From NCBI RefSeq assembly GCF_003570725.1, contig NZ_QWVS01000004.1, positions 1 to 47,453 on the forward strand: a DNA stretch of 47,453 nt. The letters are read 5' to 3'. A model generated the notes under the pieces. That model was not told where the DNA came from, ran no database searches, and was given only the letters and a program-made list of their open reading frames with translations. Source of the DNA: Peribacillus asahii (GTDB lineage: Bacteria; Bacillota; Bacilli; Bacillales; DSM-1321). The translations under genes and the position numbers were made by a program. Below are positions 39,553 to 47,453 of this stretch, in pieces. Position 1 is the stretch's first letter. Each line of letters begins with the position of its first letter.

Positions 39553-40107
39553 CTAATTAAACAGTAACAATTTTAGTCCGAACGCACAAAGAATACTTCC
39601 ACCTAATATTTCACTGTATAACCCTAAAAGACCTTGAATCTTCCTTCCAATCAATAGCCCGCTCCATGTTAAAATCATCGCCGCCAAACCAAAGCATGTA
39701 AGTGCCAGAATAGTCCTCGCTCCATAAATCCCAAGTGTTAAACCAACGGAAAAGCTATCTAAACTCACACTTAAAGCAAATACTAGCAACCCTTTGCCGA
39801 CTGGTGCAAGCGCAGCACTTTCCCCGCCTTTTATACCTGAAAACAACATCTGAATTCCAAGAAGAATAAGCAATATCCCTCCCGCATAAGCAGCAAATGT
39901 ACCAAATTGTTCCGATAAAAACCGACCGCACATCATACCTAACAAGGGCATCCAGATATGAAAGAATCCAACTGTCAGCCCAATCTTGAATATTTGTTTT
40001 AGACGTAATTTAAACATTCCCATACCTAATCCTATAGAAAAAGCATCCATCCCTAAAGCAAATGCCATAATGATTAATGTAATCAGTTCACCCATAACAG
40101 CCTGCAT
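39553..40107 (-). CDS. mntP: Manganese efflux pump MntP (YwlD)
   Basis: A 184-residue, six-helix membrane protein of the MntP family that exports Mn2+. The duplicated structure shows in two Asp-containing helices with similar motifs: [15 protein letters not shown] and [17 protein letters not shown]. Start is ATG 40107 with GGAGG six bases upstream. Synteny (ywlC-mntP-ywlE) matches B. subtilis. No riboswitch is visible in its short upstream region. Confidence 0.92.
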   Translation of the reverse strand: MQAVMGELITLIIMAFALGMDAFSIGLGMGMFKLRLKQIFKIGLTVGFFHIWMPLLGMMCGRFLSEQFGTFAAYAGGILLILLGIQMLFSGIKGGESAALAPVGKGLLVFALSVSLDSFSVGLTLGIYGARTILALTCFGLAAMILTWSGLLIGRKIQGLLGLYSEILGGSILCAFGLKLLLFN

Positions 40108-40182
40108 ACGATTCCTCCTCGAATATGCTTGTACTTATACAAGCTATGTACATCGGAGAAAAGTTAGAATCAAAATGAAACC

Positions 40183-40230
40183 ATAAAAAAGGGAAGCACC
40201 CAGCTAATGATTAGCTGGGCGCTTCCCTTT
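40183..40230 (-). terminator. Terminator of ywlC
   Basis: AAAGGGAAGC (40188-40197) and GCTTCCCTTT (40221-40230), extended inward by CCCAGCTA/TAGCTGGG after one mismatch, form an 18-pair stem followed on minus by TTTTTT. Confidence 0.92.
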
Positions 40231-40243
40231 AAAATACACTCGA

Positions 40244-41287
40244 TTATTGTTCAATCATTTGTTGACCCGCCGCTTTACACAAACGATTCATAATCGCTTG
40301 ACCAATGCCTGCCTCCGGGAACACTTCACTATAAATAATATCCACATGTACATCATCAAATTGCCGCAGTGCATCATATAGACCGCTCGCAACTGTGGAT
40401 AACTCCGCTAAAGATCCTGGAGCTACAATATAGTCTGCTTCATACAACGCTTGATGCTCGCTAGCCGCAAGCAGACCTACTTTCATTCCCTCTGCTCGTC
40501 TCTCATTAATCAATTGCTGTATAAAAGCATTCTCACCTTTTACTAATATAAGTGGTGCCTTTGGGGCATAGTGAGTATATTTCATCCCTGGTGCCTTTGG
40601 AGCCTCGTCTTTTTTTACGAATGCTCGGTCTTCTTTTACCGGTCCAATAATCGTTTCTAATTGTTCTTTCGTCACACCACCCGGACGAAGAATGATTGGA
40701 ATATCTTCTGTACAATCTAATACCGTCGATTCCACCCCTACTCCCGTAGGACCACCATCCACAATACCGGCTATACGACCATATAAATCATCTTGAACAT
40801 GTTTCGCTAAAGTAGGGCTAGGCTTTCCAGATGTATTAGCACTTGGTGCAGCGATAGGAAGACCACTTGCCTCAATTAACTGACGAGCTACAGCATGATC
40901 AGGCATACGAACAGCTACTGTATCTAGTCCAGCTGTAACCGCTGCAGCTAGGGTTCCAGGCTTTTGCTTCAAAATAAGTGTTAAAGGCCCCGGCCAAAAT
41001 GCATCCATTAATTGTTTCGCAATAGGCGGAATATCCATAACAATCTCTTCAAGCTGAGATTGGGATGCAATGTGGACAATTAACGGATTATCATTCGGGC
41101 GCCCTTTTGCCTCAAACACTTTTTTAACAGCTTCTTCACTTCTCGCATTTGCTCCTAATCCATATACCGTCTCTGTTGGAAAGGCCACTACTTCATTTTT
41201 AGCTAATAAATGAGCAGCCTCTATTATCTGTGGATAAGACTGTATATTATCCACATTTTTATCCACTATCCAAAGCTTTGTTTCCAC
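40244..41287 (-). CDS. ywlC: Threonylcarbamoyl-AMP synthase (Sua5 type) YwlC
   Basis: A 347-residue two-domain enzyme. The YrdC/Sua5 domain (to about residue 215) has the AFPTETVYGLGANA and KGRPNDNPLIVHIA blocks and makes L-threonylcarbamoyl-AMP for the t6A37 modification of ANN-reading tRNAs. The C-terminal Sua5 domain (about 240-345) follows after an APGMKYTHYAPKAPL linker. The start is GTG 41287 (VETKLWIVDKN) with AAGGTG six bases upstream, which gives the B. subtilis length; upstream ATG codons add residues without match. DnaA boxes overlap its first codons. Confidence 0.93.
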   Translation of the reverse strand: METKLWIVDKNVDNIQSYPQIIEAAHLLAKNEVVAFPTETVYGLGANARSEEAVKKVFEAKGRPNDNPLIVHIASQSQLEEIVMDIPPIAKQLMDAFWPGPLTLILKQKPGTLAAAVTAGLDTVAVRMPDHAVARQLIEASGLPIAAPSANTSGKPSPTLAKHVQDDLYGRIAGIVDGGPTGVGVESTVLDCTEDIPIILRPGGVTKEQLETIIGPVKEDRAFVKKDEAPKAPGMKYTHYAPKAPLILVKGENAFIQQLINERRAEGMKVGLLAASEHQALYEADYIVAPGSLAELSTVASGLYDALRQFDDVHVDIIYSEVFPEAGIGQAIMNRLCKAAGQQMIEQ

Positions 41288-41514
41288 AACTAACACCTTC
41301 ATTTCATCTTCACATTTCATCTTACTTCAAATTGTTATTAAAACAACAAATATCGACATAAATTATCAACAATTATCCTCTCATACACTTAGAAAGTATA
41401 GAAGAATACACCCTATAATACAAATATTATCCACAAACTGTGTATAGACTGTGGATAAATATATCACAGTGACTTTGATAGCTGTGTACATAATGTGGAT
41501 AAATTTGTGTATAA
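41229..41514. promoter_or_regulatory. DnaA-box cluster (ywlC-spoIIR)
   Basis: Five perfect DnaA boxes (TTATCCACA or complement): 41229-41237, 41247-41255, 41427-41435, 41450-41458 and 41494-41502. Three more have one mismatch: 41259-41267, 41363-41371 and 41506-41514. Orientation is mixed. Three boxes overlap the first codons of ywlC; the others lie in the 232-bp gap before spoIIR. In B. subtilis the ywlC-ywlB intergenic region is one of a few stable DnaA-binding sites away from oriC, so the site seems conserved. No AT-rich unwinding element or dnaA/dnaN gene is here, so it is not an origin. Confidence 0.88.
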
Positions 41515-41519
41515 CTTAC

Positions 41520-42398
41520 CTAAAACACTTTAGAAAAGATTTCTGCAAATAAAGATTTTTCTACGATTTGCGGCTCTTCTTCTCCGTTATATACAGGTTG
41601 ACTGGCGGTAACGATTTTTTGTGCCGGTTCTTCTTGTTGTCTTTCTTCCTCATCATATACAGGTTGATTAGCCGTAACCACTTCTTGTGCTGGTTCTTCC
41701 TGTTGTGGTTTTTCCTCATCGTGTACAGGTTGGCTTTCAGCAGCTTTCTTTGGCGCGATTTGCTGTTGTTCTTCCTGCTCTTCAACATTAGCATCAGTCT
41801 TATTTTCTTCCACTTGACTATTTTCTGTCTCAATGGGTTGTACAGACACAGATTCAGCAGGTACTTGTTCCTCTTCAAATGGAGTTTGACTTACTGCTGT
41901 CCCATTTGAAAAATCAAGGAAACACATCGGTGGAAATAACACACACCACCAATTCGCTCCATCCCCTTCACCTAATGTAATAATGACAGCCTCATAATCA
42001 CCTGCTGGATATAAATATTGACCATACAGTTTTGTCGGAAATTCTGCTTGACCAAAATCTACTTGTACCGACTGATCCAATCCTTCCTCAGCCATTACAC
42101 GCTCAGCCGTTGCCTGAATATCATCTAAATGTGACGTAATCACTTTCCTTGCTTCCTCTAATGACGTTAATTCCGCCACCCATTCTGTAATATCTTTATT
42201 CACTTCATCCCGAATTAAACGTTTAACAGCCTGATCTGCTTCCCGATCACTATTAGCTAGTATTCTTAAACGAATCGCCTCATCCGGAATAACCATCGTA
42301 TCCGCTTGTGCCGTTTCCTGCTTCGGTATATATAAACTAATAATTGTTCCTATTGTTAAGATTAATAGATATATAATAGCTAAGTTTCGTTTCTTCAT
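41520..42398 (-). CDS. spoIIR: Stage II sporulation protein SpoIIR with repeat tail
   Basis: A 292-residue secreted signal protein. It starts with a membrane/signal helix (about residues 5-24) and carries the family core with IRLRILANSDREADQ and NWWCVLFPPMCFLDFSN. Made in the forespore, SpoIIR crosses the intermembrane space and triggers SpoIIGA to process pro-sigma-E. B. subtilis SpoIIR is shorter (224 residues). The difference is an acidic Glu/Gln/Pro/Val-rich tail (about 180-285) with a 22-residue tandem repeat (NQPVYDEEERQQEEPAQ type). The start is ATG 42398. I did not find a clear sigma-F promoter. Confidence 0.93.
   Translation of the reverse strand: MKKRNLAIIYLLILTIGTIISLYIPKQETAQADTMVIPDEAIRLRILANSDREADQAVKRLIRDEVNKDITEWVAELTSLEEARKVITSHLDDIQATAERVMAEEGLDQSVQVDFGQAEFPTKLYGQYLYPAGDYEAVIITLGEGDGANWWCVLFPPMCFLDFSNGTAVSQTPFEEEQVPAESVSVQPIETENSQVEENKTDANVEEQEEQQQIAPKKAAESQPVHDEEKPQQEEPAQEVVTANQPVYDEEERQQEEPAQKIVTASQPVYNGEEEPQIVEKSLFAEIFSKVF
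41575..41740. repeat. 66-bp in-frame tandem repeat inside spoIIR
   Basis: The motif TACAGGTTG occurs at 41592, 41658 and 41724, a period of exactly 66 bp (22 codons). About two and a half units are present, with several silent and conservative changes. The unit length keeps the spoIIR frame. Confidence 0.85.
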
Positions 42399-42423
42399 TC
42401 CTCTCGCCCCCTTGTACCCACAG

Positions 42424-42482
42424 TCTCACCAATTTTTCCATATCTTAAACTAGTAAATTAATATATTTTCTAAATGGTGAGA
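42424..42482. repeat. Inverted repeat flanking an AT-rich core upstream of spoIIR
   Basis: TCTCACCA (42424-42431) and TGGTGAGA (42475-42482) are perfect inverted 8-mers around a 43-bp, very AT-rich core, 26-84 bp upstream of spoIIR. Further upstream on minus is a small GGCTGT/ACAGCC hairpin (about 42519-42534). Neither has a T-run. Confidence 0.5.
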
Positions 42483-42596
42483 TGGGAAAGGGGCTTGAAA
42501 AACTTCCTCATATGGACCGGCTGTGTAGACAGCCTATTTCAAAAAAGACTCTCCCATAAAGTGAAACTTACGTCAGCAGAGTTTTACAGCGCAGGA

Positions 42597-42629
42597 TAAA
42601 AAGGCTGCCTAAAGAGTCTAGACCAGCCT
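42597..42629 (-). terminator. Terminator of prfA-prmC
   Basis: AGGCTG (42602-42607) and CAGCCT (42624-42629) form a 6-bp stem, followed on minus by TTTTTATCC. The prmC stop codon lies inside it. Weaker than most terminators here. Confidence 0.6.
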
Positions 42630-43487
42630 CGCAAATACCATACGATCTTTTCCGTTTATATCATATTCCACCGATACTTCAGCCTGGCTAAACGCACCGC
42701 GCAAAAGCTCGGCCACACGTTCACCTTGACCCGCACCAACCTCAAAGCCAATTAATCCAGGAATACTCATTACAGATGGCAATTCTTCCATAAACCGTCG
42801 ATAAAAATCGAGGCCATCCATACCTGCAAATAGCGCACGATGCGGTTCATGCTCCGTCACCACTTCAGACATCTCCATCCTATCAGCATCCGGAATATAA
42901 GGCGGGTTGGACAATAACACATCAAATTGTTGACCTGCTTCTATAAAGGGCTTCAATAAATCTCCCTGAATGAATTGGACATCCGCTTCTAAAGCTTGAG
43001 CATTCCGCCTCGCTACTTGCAGGGAAGGACTAGCGATATCCGTCGCCGTGACTTGTAGACGCGGTTCTTCAAGCTTCATGGTAATGGCAATTGCTCCGCT
43101 GCCAGTACCTACATCCACTACATGCACTTCTTTATCTTTAGGGAACATCGATTGAATTTTGCGCAGTGTATGATAGACTAATTCTTCTGTTTCCGGCCTT
43201 GGAATAAGTACCTCTTCATTAACCAAAAACGTTCGTCCATAAAACTCTTCGCTTCCTATAATATATTGAATTGGCATTCCTTCTGCATGTTGTTTGACAG
43301 CTTTTTCAAAAGCAGTGAATGCATCACCCGATAATTCATCACGCAAGCTTGCAAATAGCTGCGAGCGACTCATTTGTAAAACATGCTGCAATAACAGCTC
43401 CCCAGCATTTGCATCACGACCGTATTCCTTTAAAAAAGAAGAAGCCCAATTGAGGGCTTCGTATACTTTACGCACGGAACTACTCAT
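42618..43487 (-). CDS. prmC: Release factor glutamine methyltransferase PrmC
   Basis: A 289-residue SAM-dependent enzyme that N5-methylates the Gln of the GGQ motif in release factors, raising termination efficiency. It has an N-terminal helical domain, the SAM motif [13 protein letters not shown] and the catalytic NPPY motif at residues 194-197. It overlaps the end of prfA, its substrate gene, by 8 bp, so the two are translationally coupled. Confidence 0.96.
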   Translation of the reverse strand: MSSSVRKVYEALNWASSFLKEYGRDANAGELLLQHVLQMSRSQLFASLRDELSGDAFTAFEKAVKQHAEGMPIQYIIGSEEFYGRTFLVNEEVLIPRPETEELVYHTLRKIQSMFPKDKEVHVVDVGTGSGAIAITMKLEEPRLQVTATDIASPSLQVARRNAQALEADVQFIQGDLLKPFIEAGQQFDVLLSNPPYIPDADRMEMSEVVTEHEPHRALFAGMDGLDFYRRFMEELPSVMSIPGLIGFEVGAGQGERVAELLRGAFSQAEVSVEYDINGKDRMVFARLV

Positions 43488-44550
43488 TAGCTTGCTCCAA
43501 TTTCGAAGATTGATCTTCTAAAATTAATGCGTCAATTACTTCATCTAGTTTCCCTTCCATAATTTGATCTAACTTTTGAATCGTTAAACCAATACGATGG
43601 TCAGTTACTCGATTTTGCGGGAAATTGTACGTACGAATACGTTCTGAACGGTCTCCGGTACCAACCGCAAGCTTTCGATTTTGATCGTATTCCGCTTGAG
43701 CTTCTCTTTGAAACTTATCATACACACGAGCACGCAACACTTTCATCGCTTTCTCTCTGTTTTTATGCTGCGATTTTTCATCTTGACACGTAACAACGAC
43801 GCCTGTAGGAATATGGGTTAATCGAACAGCTGACATCGTCGTATTAACACTTTGACCACCTGCACCAGAAGATGCATATGTATCAAAACGGATATCTTTA
43901 TCATGAATTTCAATTTCTACTTCTTCTGTTTCAGGTAAAACGACTACTGTTGCCGTAGACGTATGAATGCGGCCGCCTGACTCTGTTTCAGGAACACGTT
44001 GAACTCGATGAGCGCCATTTTCAAACTTCAGCTTCGAATACGCCCCTTGACCATTAATCATAAAGATAATTTCCTTAAAGCCGCCTAAACCTGTTGCATT
44101 CGCCTCAATGACTTCTGTTTTCCAGCCTTGCATTTCAGCATAACGGCTGTACATGCGGTATAAGTTCCCAGCGAATAAAGCAGCCTCATCTCCACCAGCC
44201 GCACCTCGAATTTCCATAATAACGTTTTTATCATCATTTGGGTCTTTCGGAATCAGCAAGATTTTCAATTTCCCTTGAAGCTGTTCTTCTGCTTCTTCTA
44301 GCTCACTAAGCTCTTCCTTTACCATGTCTCGCATATCTGCATCCAGCTTCTCTTCAAGCATCGCCTTCGCATCTTGAATTTGTTCTTTTACTGATTTATA
44401 TTCTTTATATGTCATAACCGTTTCTTGAATATCTGATTGCTCTTTCGAATATTCACGAAGTTTTTTCGAATCATTAATTACTTCCGGATCACTTAATAAT
44501 TCATTTAATCGTTCATATCTATCTTCTACTGCTTGTAATCGATCAAACAC
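43480..44550 (-). CDS. prfA: Peptide chain release factor 1
   Basis: A 356-residue class I release factor that reads UAA and UAG. The peptidyl-hydrolase GGQ motif is at residues 231-233 ([12 protein letters not shown]). The codon-recognition region of RF1 (near residue 190) is in the segment [15 protein letters not shown], typical of RF1. A GAGGTGA site precedes the start, and a sigma-A promoter lies about 70 bp upstream. Confidence 0.96.
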   Translation of the reverse strand: MFDRLQAVEDRYERLNELLSDPEVINDSKKLREYSKEQSDIQETVMTYKEYKSVKEQIQDAKAMLEEKLDADMRDMVKEELSELEEAEEQLQGKLKILLIPKDPNDDKNVIMEIRGAAGGDEAALFAGNLYRMYSRYAEMQGWKTEVIEANATGLGGFKEIIFMINGQGAYSKLKFENGAHRVQRVPETESGGRIHTSTATVVVLPETEEVEIEIHDKDIRFDTYASSGAGGQSVNTTMSAVRLTHIPTGVVVTCQDEKSQHKNREKAMKVLRARVYDKFQREAQAEYDQNRKLAVGTGDRSERIRTYNFPQNRVTDHRIGLTIQKLDQIMEGKLDEVIDALILEDQSSKLEQANE

Positions 44551-44616
44551 GCTTATTCACCTCATTATGTTCTCTGCCGTACACCAAGAACTCGACTTTG
44601 TAATCACACTTCTTTC

Positions 44617-44646
44617 ATTATAGTATATGCAAATAATGAACGTCAA
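44617..44646 (-). promoter_or_regulatory. Sigma-A promoter of prfA-prmC
   Basis: On minus, TTGACG (44641-44646) and a perfect TATAAT (44617-44622) are separated by 18 bp, about 70 bp upstream of prfA. Confidence 0.75.
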
Positions 44647-44714
44647 AGAGATTCAAATGAACTGCAAACAATACTAAAAAACGAAACGAACATCAAGAAC
44701 TTATCCTTCCTATA

Positions 44715-44756
44715 TATAAAAAGCTGATCTCTCTTAGCGCAGGAAAAATCAGCTTT
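44715..44756 (-). terminator. Terminator of tdk
   Basis: AAAGCTGAT (44720-44728) and ATCAGCTTT (44748-44756) form a perfect 9-bp stem with a 19-base loop, followed on minus by TTTATATATA. Confidence 0.75.
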
Positions 44757-44794
44757 ATCATGGAATATTCTTTATTTCTCGCTCATTTTCAAAG

Positions 44795-45367
44795 TTATAG
44801 CGGTGGATGAGCATGGCACTTCCTACAAACTGGATAATAGGTATCATTTCCGCCAATTTGTATTTGGTCCCCTACATAAATTGGTTTCCCTTGTTCATCT
44901 ACTCTTAAATTCATAATGGCTTTTCTATGGCAGAACCAGCATATAGTTTTCATTTCTTCAATTTTATCAGCGTATATTAATAAATAGCGACTTCCTTCAA
45001 ATAATTCATTTTGGAAATCATTTTTAAGACCAAATCCCATAACAGGAATATCTAATTCATCGACGATTTCTGTTAATTGCAGAACATGCTCTTTTTTTAA
45101 GAACTGCACCTCATCTACTAATACACAATACGGCTTTTCAGCATGCTCTTTGACGATATTCACAATATTCGTTTCATCAAAAATAGGAATTGCTTTTCGT
45201 TTTAGTCCTATTCTACTCGAAACATGCCCTACCTCATCCCTTGTATCGATACCAGAAGTAAACATTAAGACCGGCTTATTTTGTTCTTCATAATTGTACG
45301 CTACTTTTAAAATTTCAATAGACTTCCCGCTGTTCATAGCCCCATATTTAAAAAATAATTGTGCCAT
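44795..45367 (-). CDS. tdk: Thymidine kinase
   Basis: A 190-residue type II thymidine kinase that phosphorylates thymidine with ATP (salvage). The P-loop GAMNSGKS is at residues 9-16, Walker B is VLVDEVQFL, and a zinc site is formed by CWFC and CRKC near the C-terminus. Position between rpmE and prfA matches B. subtilis. Own terminator. Confidence 0.96.
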   Translation of the reverse strand: MAQLFFKYGAMNSGKSIEILKVAYNYEEQNKPVLMFTSGIDTRDEVGHVSSRIGLKRKAIPIFDETNIVNIVKEHAEKPYCVLVDEVQFLKKEHVLQLTEIVDELDIPVMGFGLKNDFQNELFEGSRYLLIYADKIEEMKTICWFCHRKAIMNLRVDEQGKPIYVGDQIQIGGNDTYYPVCRKCHAHPPL

Positions 45368-45474
45368 TAAAATCCTCCTTGCTCACTTACTTCACAGCAT
45401 ACCGAATGACTTGCTTTCTATCCATTTTACCAAGCCAAATACAAAAATCCCTTTTCGTTTATCCGTTTAAAGCC

Positions 45475-45510
45475 ATAAAAAAACAGGCAAGATAATGCAC
45501 TTGCCTGTTT
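45475..45510 (-). terminator. Terminator of rpmE
   Basis: AACAGGCAAG (45482-45491) and CTTGCCTGTT (45500-45509) form a perfect 10-bp stem with an 8-base loop, followed on minus by TTTTTTT. Confidence 0.92.
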
Positions 45511-45522
45511 TTTAACTTCACC

Positions 45523-45726
45523 TTATGATTTAAGGCCGTATTTTTTGTTGAAACGGTCAACACGTCCGCCAGCTTCAGCGAATTTTTGACGTCCAGTGTA
45601 GAATGGATGACATTCAGAACAAGTCTCAACTCGGATCTCTTCTTTTACTGAACCTGTTTCAAATGTGTTACCACAAGAGCAAATAACTTTTGCAGTTTTA
45701 TAATTTGGATGGATTCCAGCTTTCAT
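45523..45726 (-). CDS. rpmE: Ribosomal protein L31, zinc-binding form
   Basis: A 67-residue large-subunit protein. Four Cys (Cys16 and Cys18 in CSC, Cys36 and Cys39 in CSEC) make this the zinc-containing C+ form. In B. subtilis this form is replaced under zinc limitation by the Cys-less paralogue YtiA; none is seen in the window. AAGGAG precedes the start and a strong promoter lies about 100 bp upstream. Confidence 0.96.
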   Translation of the reverse strand: MKAGIHPNYKTAKVICSCGNTFETGSVKEEIRVETCSECHPFYTGRQKFAEAGGRVDRFNKKYGLKS

Positions 45727-45826
45727 TCTTTTCAGCTCCTTCTGCCCTGAATCTTGCGAAACAGAGTTATATTAACCAAGATGTGATTGCAATAACCACA
45801 CATTTATTGTAAAAACACATGAATCT
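45727..45826 (-). promoter_or_regulatory. rpmE leader
   Basis: About 95 bases lie between the promoter and the rpmE start. The stretch can form a small ATGTG/CACAT stem around 45783-45805 and, nearer the start, a CAG/CTG pairing around the ribosome binding site. Some Firmicutes have autoregulatory L31 leaders; I cannot confirm the consensus here. Confidence 0.3.
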
Positions 45827-45855
45827 ATTATAACAAGTCCAAGGGCGTTGTGCAA
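45827..45855 (-). promoter_or_regulatory. Sigma-A promoter of rpmE
   Basis: On minus, TTGCAC (45850-45855) and a perfect TATAAT (45827-45832) are separated by exactly 17 bp. It lies 23-51 bp past the rho stop codon, with no terminator between, so rho transcripts can also read into rpmE. Confidence 0.85.
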
Positions 45856-45877
45856 GTAGTTTCATGAATACTCCTGA

Positions 45878-47158
45878 CTAAGAGCGTTTTGCACTTGCAA
45901 CTCCCTTTTTCATTTCCTCATCTAACTTGCTAAAAAATTCTTCATTGCTCTTCGTTTGTCTTAAGCGACGCAGGAACTTCTCGGCAAAATCAGGAGAATC
46001 AGACATCGTTTTACGGATAGCCCACAGCTTGTCTAAATGTTCTTTCGGAATCAGAAGCTCTTCCTTCCTTGTTCCAGAACGTCTAATATCAATCGCTGGG
46101 AAAATACGTCTTTCTGCCAATGAACGATCTAGATGAAGCTCCATGTTACCTGTCCCTTTAAATTCTTCATAAATAACATCATCCATACGCGAACCTGTAT
46201 CGACTAATGCCGTAGCTAAAATCGTTAAACTGCCGCCCTCTTCAATATTACGCGCAGCACCAAAGAAGCGCTTTGGTCGATGGAAAGCCGCTGGATCAAT
46301 CCCTCCGGACAATGTACGTCCACTTGGTGGAATGACAAGGTTATAGGCACGAGCCAAACGCGTAATACTATCCATTAAAATAATAACATCGCGTTTATGC
46401 TCCACTAAACGCATTGCACGTTCCAGCACAAGTTCAGCTACTTTAATATGATTTTCAGGCACTTCATCAAACGTTGAACTTACAACATCGCCCGCTACCG
46501 AACGTTCAATATCTGTTACCTCTTCCGGACGCTCATCAATAAGTAAAACAATCAATTCCGCATCAGGATGATTCGTTGTAATGGAATTAGCAATTTCTTT
46601 AATGAGCATCGTTTTCCCTGCTTTTGGAGGGGCAACAATTAAACCACGTTGACCAAATCCAACAGGGGCTAACACATCCATAATTCTTGTTGATAAGTTT
46701 CTAGGAGTCGTTTCCAATTTAATTTGACGATTTGGATATAACGGCGTTAAACCAGGGAAATGCACACGCTCTTTAGCGGACTCCGGATTATCTCCATTAA
46801 CCGCCTCCACGTGCAAGAGTCCATAATAACGCTCGTTTTCCTTCGGTGGGCGTACTTTCCCCGATACTTTATCCCCATTACGTAAATCAAATCTGCGAAT
46901 TTGCGACGCAGAAATATAAATATCTTCCGAACTAGGAGAATAATTAATCGGACGTAAGAAGCCAAATCCCTCTGAAGGAATAATTTCTAATACACCCTCC
47001 ATAAACAGCAACCCGTCTTGTTCAGCTTGAGCCTTCAAAATAGCAAAAATCAGTTCCTTCTTCGAGAGCTTGCTGTAATAAGACACTTTATACTGACGTG
47101 CGTGCTCATATAGATCTTTTAGTTTCATGTTTTCTAAATTAGAAATAGTTAAATTCAT
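45878..47158 (-). CDS. rho: Transcription termination factor Rho
   Basis: A 426-residue hexameric RNA-dependent ATPase/translocase. It has the N-terminal Rho_N helical domain, the cold-shock-like RNA-binding domain ([20 protein letters not shown], about residues 65-85), the Walker A loop PPKAGKT (177-183) and the secondary RNA-binding Q-loop and R-loop region ([19 protein letters not shown]). The bicyclomycin-binding residues of the family appear intact. Close to B. subtilis Rho throughout. The ribosome binding site before ATG 47158 is weak. Confidence 0.97.
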   Translation of the reverse strand: MNLTISNLENMKLKDLYEHARQYKVSYYSKLSKKELIFAILKAQAEQDGLLFMEGVLEIIPSEGFGFLRPINYSPSSEDIYISASQIRRFDLRNGDKVSGKVRPPKENERYYGLLHVEAVNGDNPESAKERVHFPGLTPLYPNRQIKLETTPRNLSTRIMDVLAPVGFGQRGLIVAPPKAGKTMLIKEIANSITTNHPDAELIVLLIDERPEEVTDIERSVAGDVVSSTFDEVPENHIKVAELVLERAMRLVEHKRDVIILMDSITRLARAYNLVIPPSGRTLSGGIDPAAFHRPKRFFGAARNIEEGGSLTILATALVDTGSRMDDVIYEEFKGTGNMELHLDRSLAERRIFPAIDIRRSGTRKEELLIPKEHLDKLWAIRKTMSDSPDFAEKFLRRLRQTKSNEEFFSKLDEEMKKGVASAKRS

Positions 47159-47453
47159 TCTGACACCACACTTTAGTTAATTAGACATATTTCACCCATA
47201 CTGAAAAAAGAAATGATTAATGGATAGAAAGAAAAACCATAATCTTGTACCTGAACCGGCTTTTCTCTTTTAGAAAGGATGATACACTCTCACTTTAATG
47301 AAGAAATAAATGGAAGGCTTCTTGAAGTTAGGAGTTAAAGGTAGAATATTTTTTTATATTATAGGAAATTAAGTTTTATTGTACTTCCTTTAAATTAAAT
47401 ATTCAACTTAAAAAATTTTTAATCGAGTAGAGGGAAAATAAATGTATTATTTT
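47159..47453. other. Upstream region of rho to the window edge
   Basis: AT-rich and without a recognisable complete gene. On plus, AGAGGG followed by ATG at 47442 could be the first codons of a gene leaving the window, but only four codons are visible. I see no convincing terminator or strong promoter for rho. Confidence 0.4.

Noticed and set aside
40108..40243. Possible yybP-ykoY Mn riboswitch before mntP
   Set aside because: Only 136 bp lie between mntP and the ywlC stop, most of it the ywlC terminator. No conserved riboswitch motif is visible.
41288..41519. DnaA-box cluster as a replication origin
   Set aside because: No dnaA, dnaN, rpmH or unwinding element nearby; the gene context matches a known oriC-distal DnaA site.
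41561..41878. Lys-rich minus frame overlapping spoIIR
   Set aside because: It is an out-of-frame shadow of the spoIIR repeat region, with no ribosome binding site.
47442..47453. Start of a plus-strand gene at the right edge
   Set aside because: Only four codons are visible after a modest purine-rich site, too little to support a gene call.

Overview
The window is a stretch of core chromosome from a spore-forming, flagellated, competence-capable low-GC Gram-positive bacterium of the family Bacillaceae. Three things support this. It carries sporulation genes (spoIIID, spoIIQ, spoIID, spoIIR), flagellar rod genes (flhO, flhP) and a competence-type ssbB. Gene order follows the Bacillus subtilis ssbB-ywpF-fabZ-flhP-flhO-mbl-spoIIID and atp-upp-glyA-ywlG-ywlF-ywlE-ywlD-ywlC-spoIIR-prmC-prfA-tdk-rpmE-rho blocks. 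Promoters are of Bacillus type. Nearly every gene is on the minus strand; only ywpF and a VanZ-family gene are on plus. I see no rRNA, tRNA, CRISPR array, intact insertion sequence or prophage. The species cannot be fixed by reading alone.

Layout. 1-541: no convincing gene; two minus-strand terminator-like hairpins and a palindrome. 542-2420: small coiled-coil protein, ssbB, ComK-type operator boxes, divergent ywpF, and an Asp/Asn-rich lipoprotein. 2426-6176: fabZ, an EpuA-like membrane peptide, flhP, flhO behind a sigma-D-like promoter, and mbl. 6468-9724: spoIIID, spoIIQ, VanZ-family gene and spoIID, with candidate sigma-E and sigma-F promoters. 9954-12394: murAA, ywmB, ywzB. 12543-22434: an 11-gene complex I operon, nuoABCDHIJKLMN, without nuoE, nuoF or nuoG, preceded by a consensus cre box. 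22697-29885: the F1Fo ATP synthase operon atpZIBEFHAGDC with a clear sigma-A promoter. 30107-32323: secreted subtilisin-like protease. 32489-37322: mnaA, upp, glyA, ywlG, rpiB. 37422-41287: a chemoreceptor without a ligand domain, ywlE, mntP, ywlC. 41229-41514: a DnaA-box cluster between ywlC and spoIIR. 41520-47158: spoIIR, prmC-prfA, tdk, rpmE, rho.

How it fits together. Two bioenergetic operons stand side by side: a proton-pumping complex I core feeds the quinone pool and the H+-type ATP synthase uses the gradient. The sporulation genes cover engulfment-stage signalling: SpoIIR (forespore to mother cell), SpoIID and SpoIIQ (engulfment and channel), SpoIIID (mother-cell regulator). MurAA, MnaA and Mbl serve the cell wall; PrfA, PrmC, RpmE and YwlC serve translation; Rho, Tdk, Upp and GlyA serve transcription termination, nucleotide salvage and one-carbon metabolism.

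For the hunt, most of the window is ordinary conserved DNA and I did not find a clearly new multi-gene system. The best leads are non-coding or accessory: an exactly 21-bp-phased tandem repeat at two distant intergenic loci, the DnaA-box cluster at ywlC-spoIIR, complex I without an NADH module but with a cre box, paired ComK boxes at ssbB/ywpF, a 66-bp in-frame repeat at the end of spoIIR, and the Asp-rich lipoprotein.
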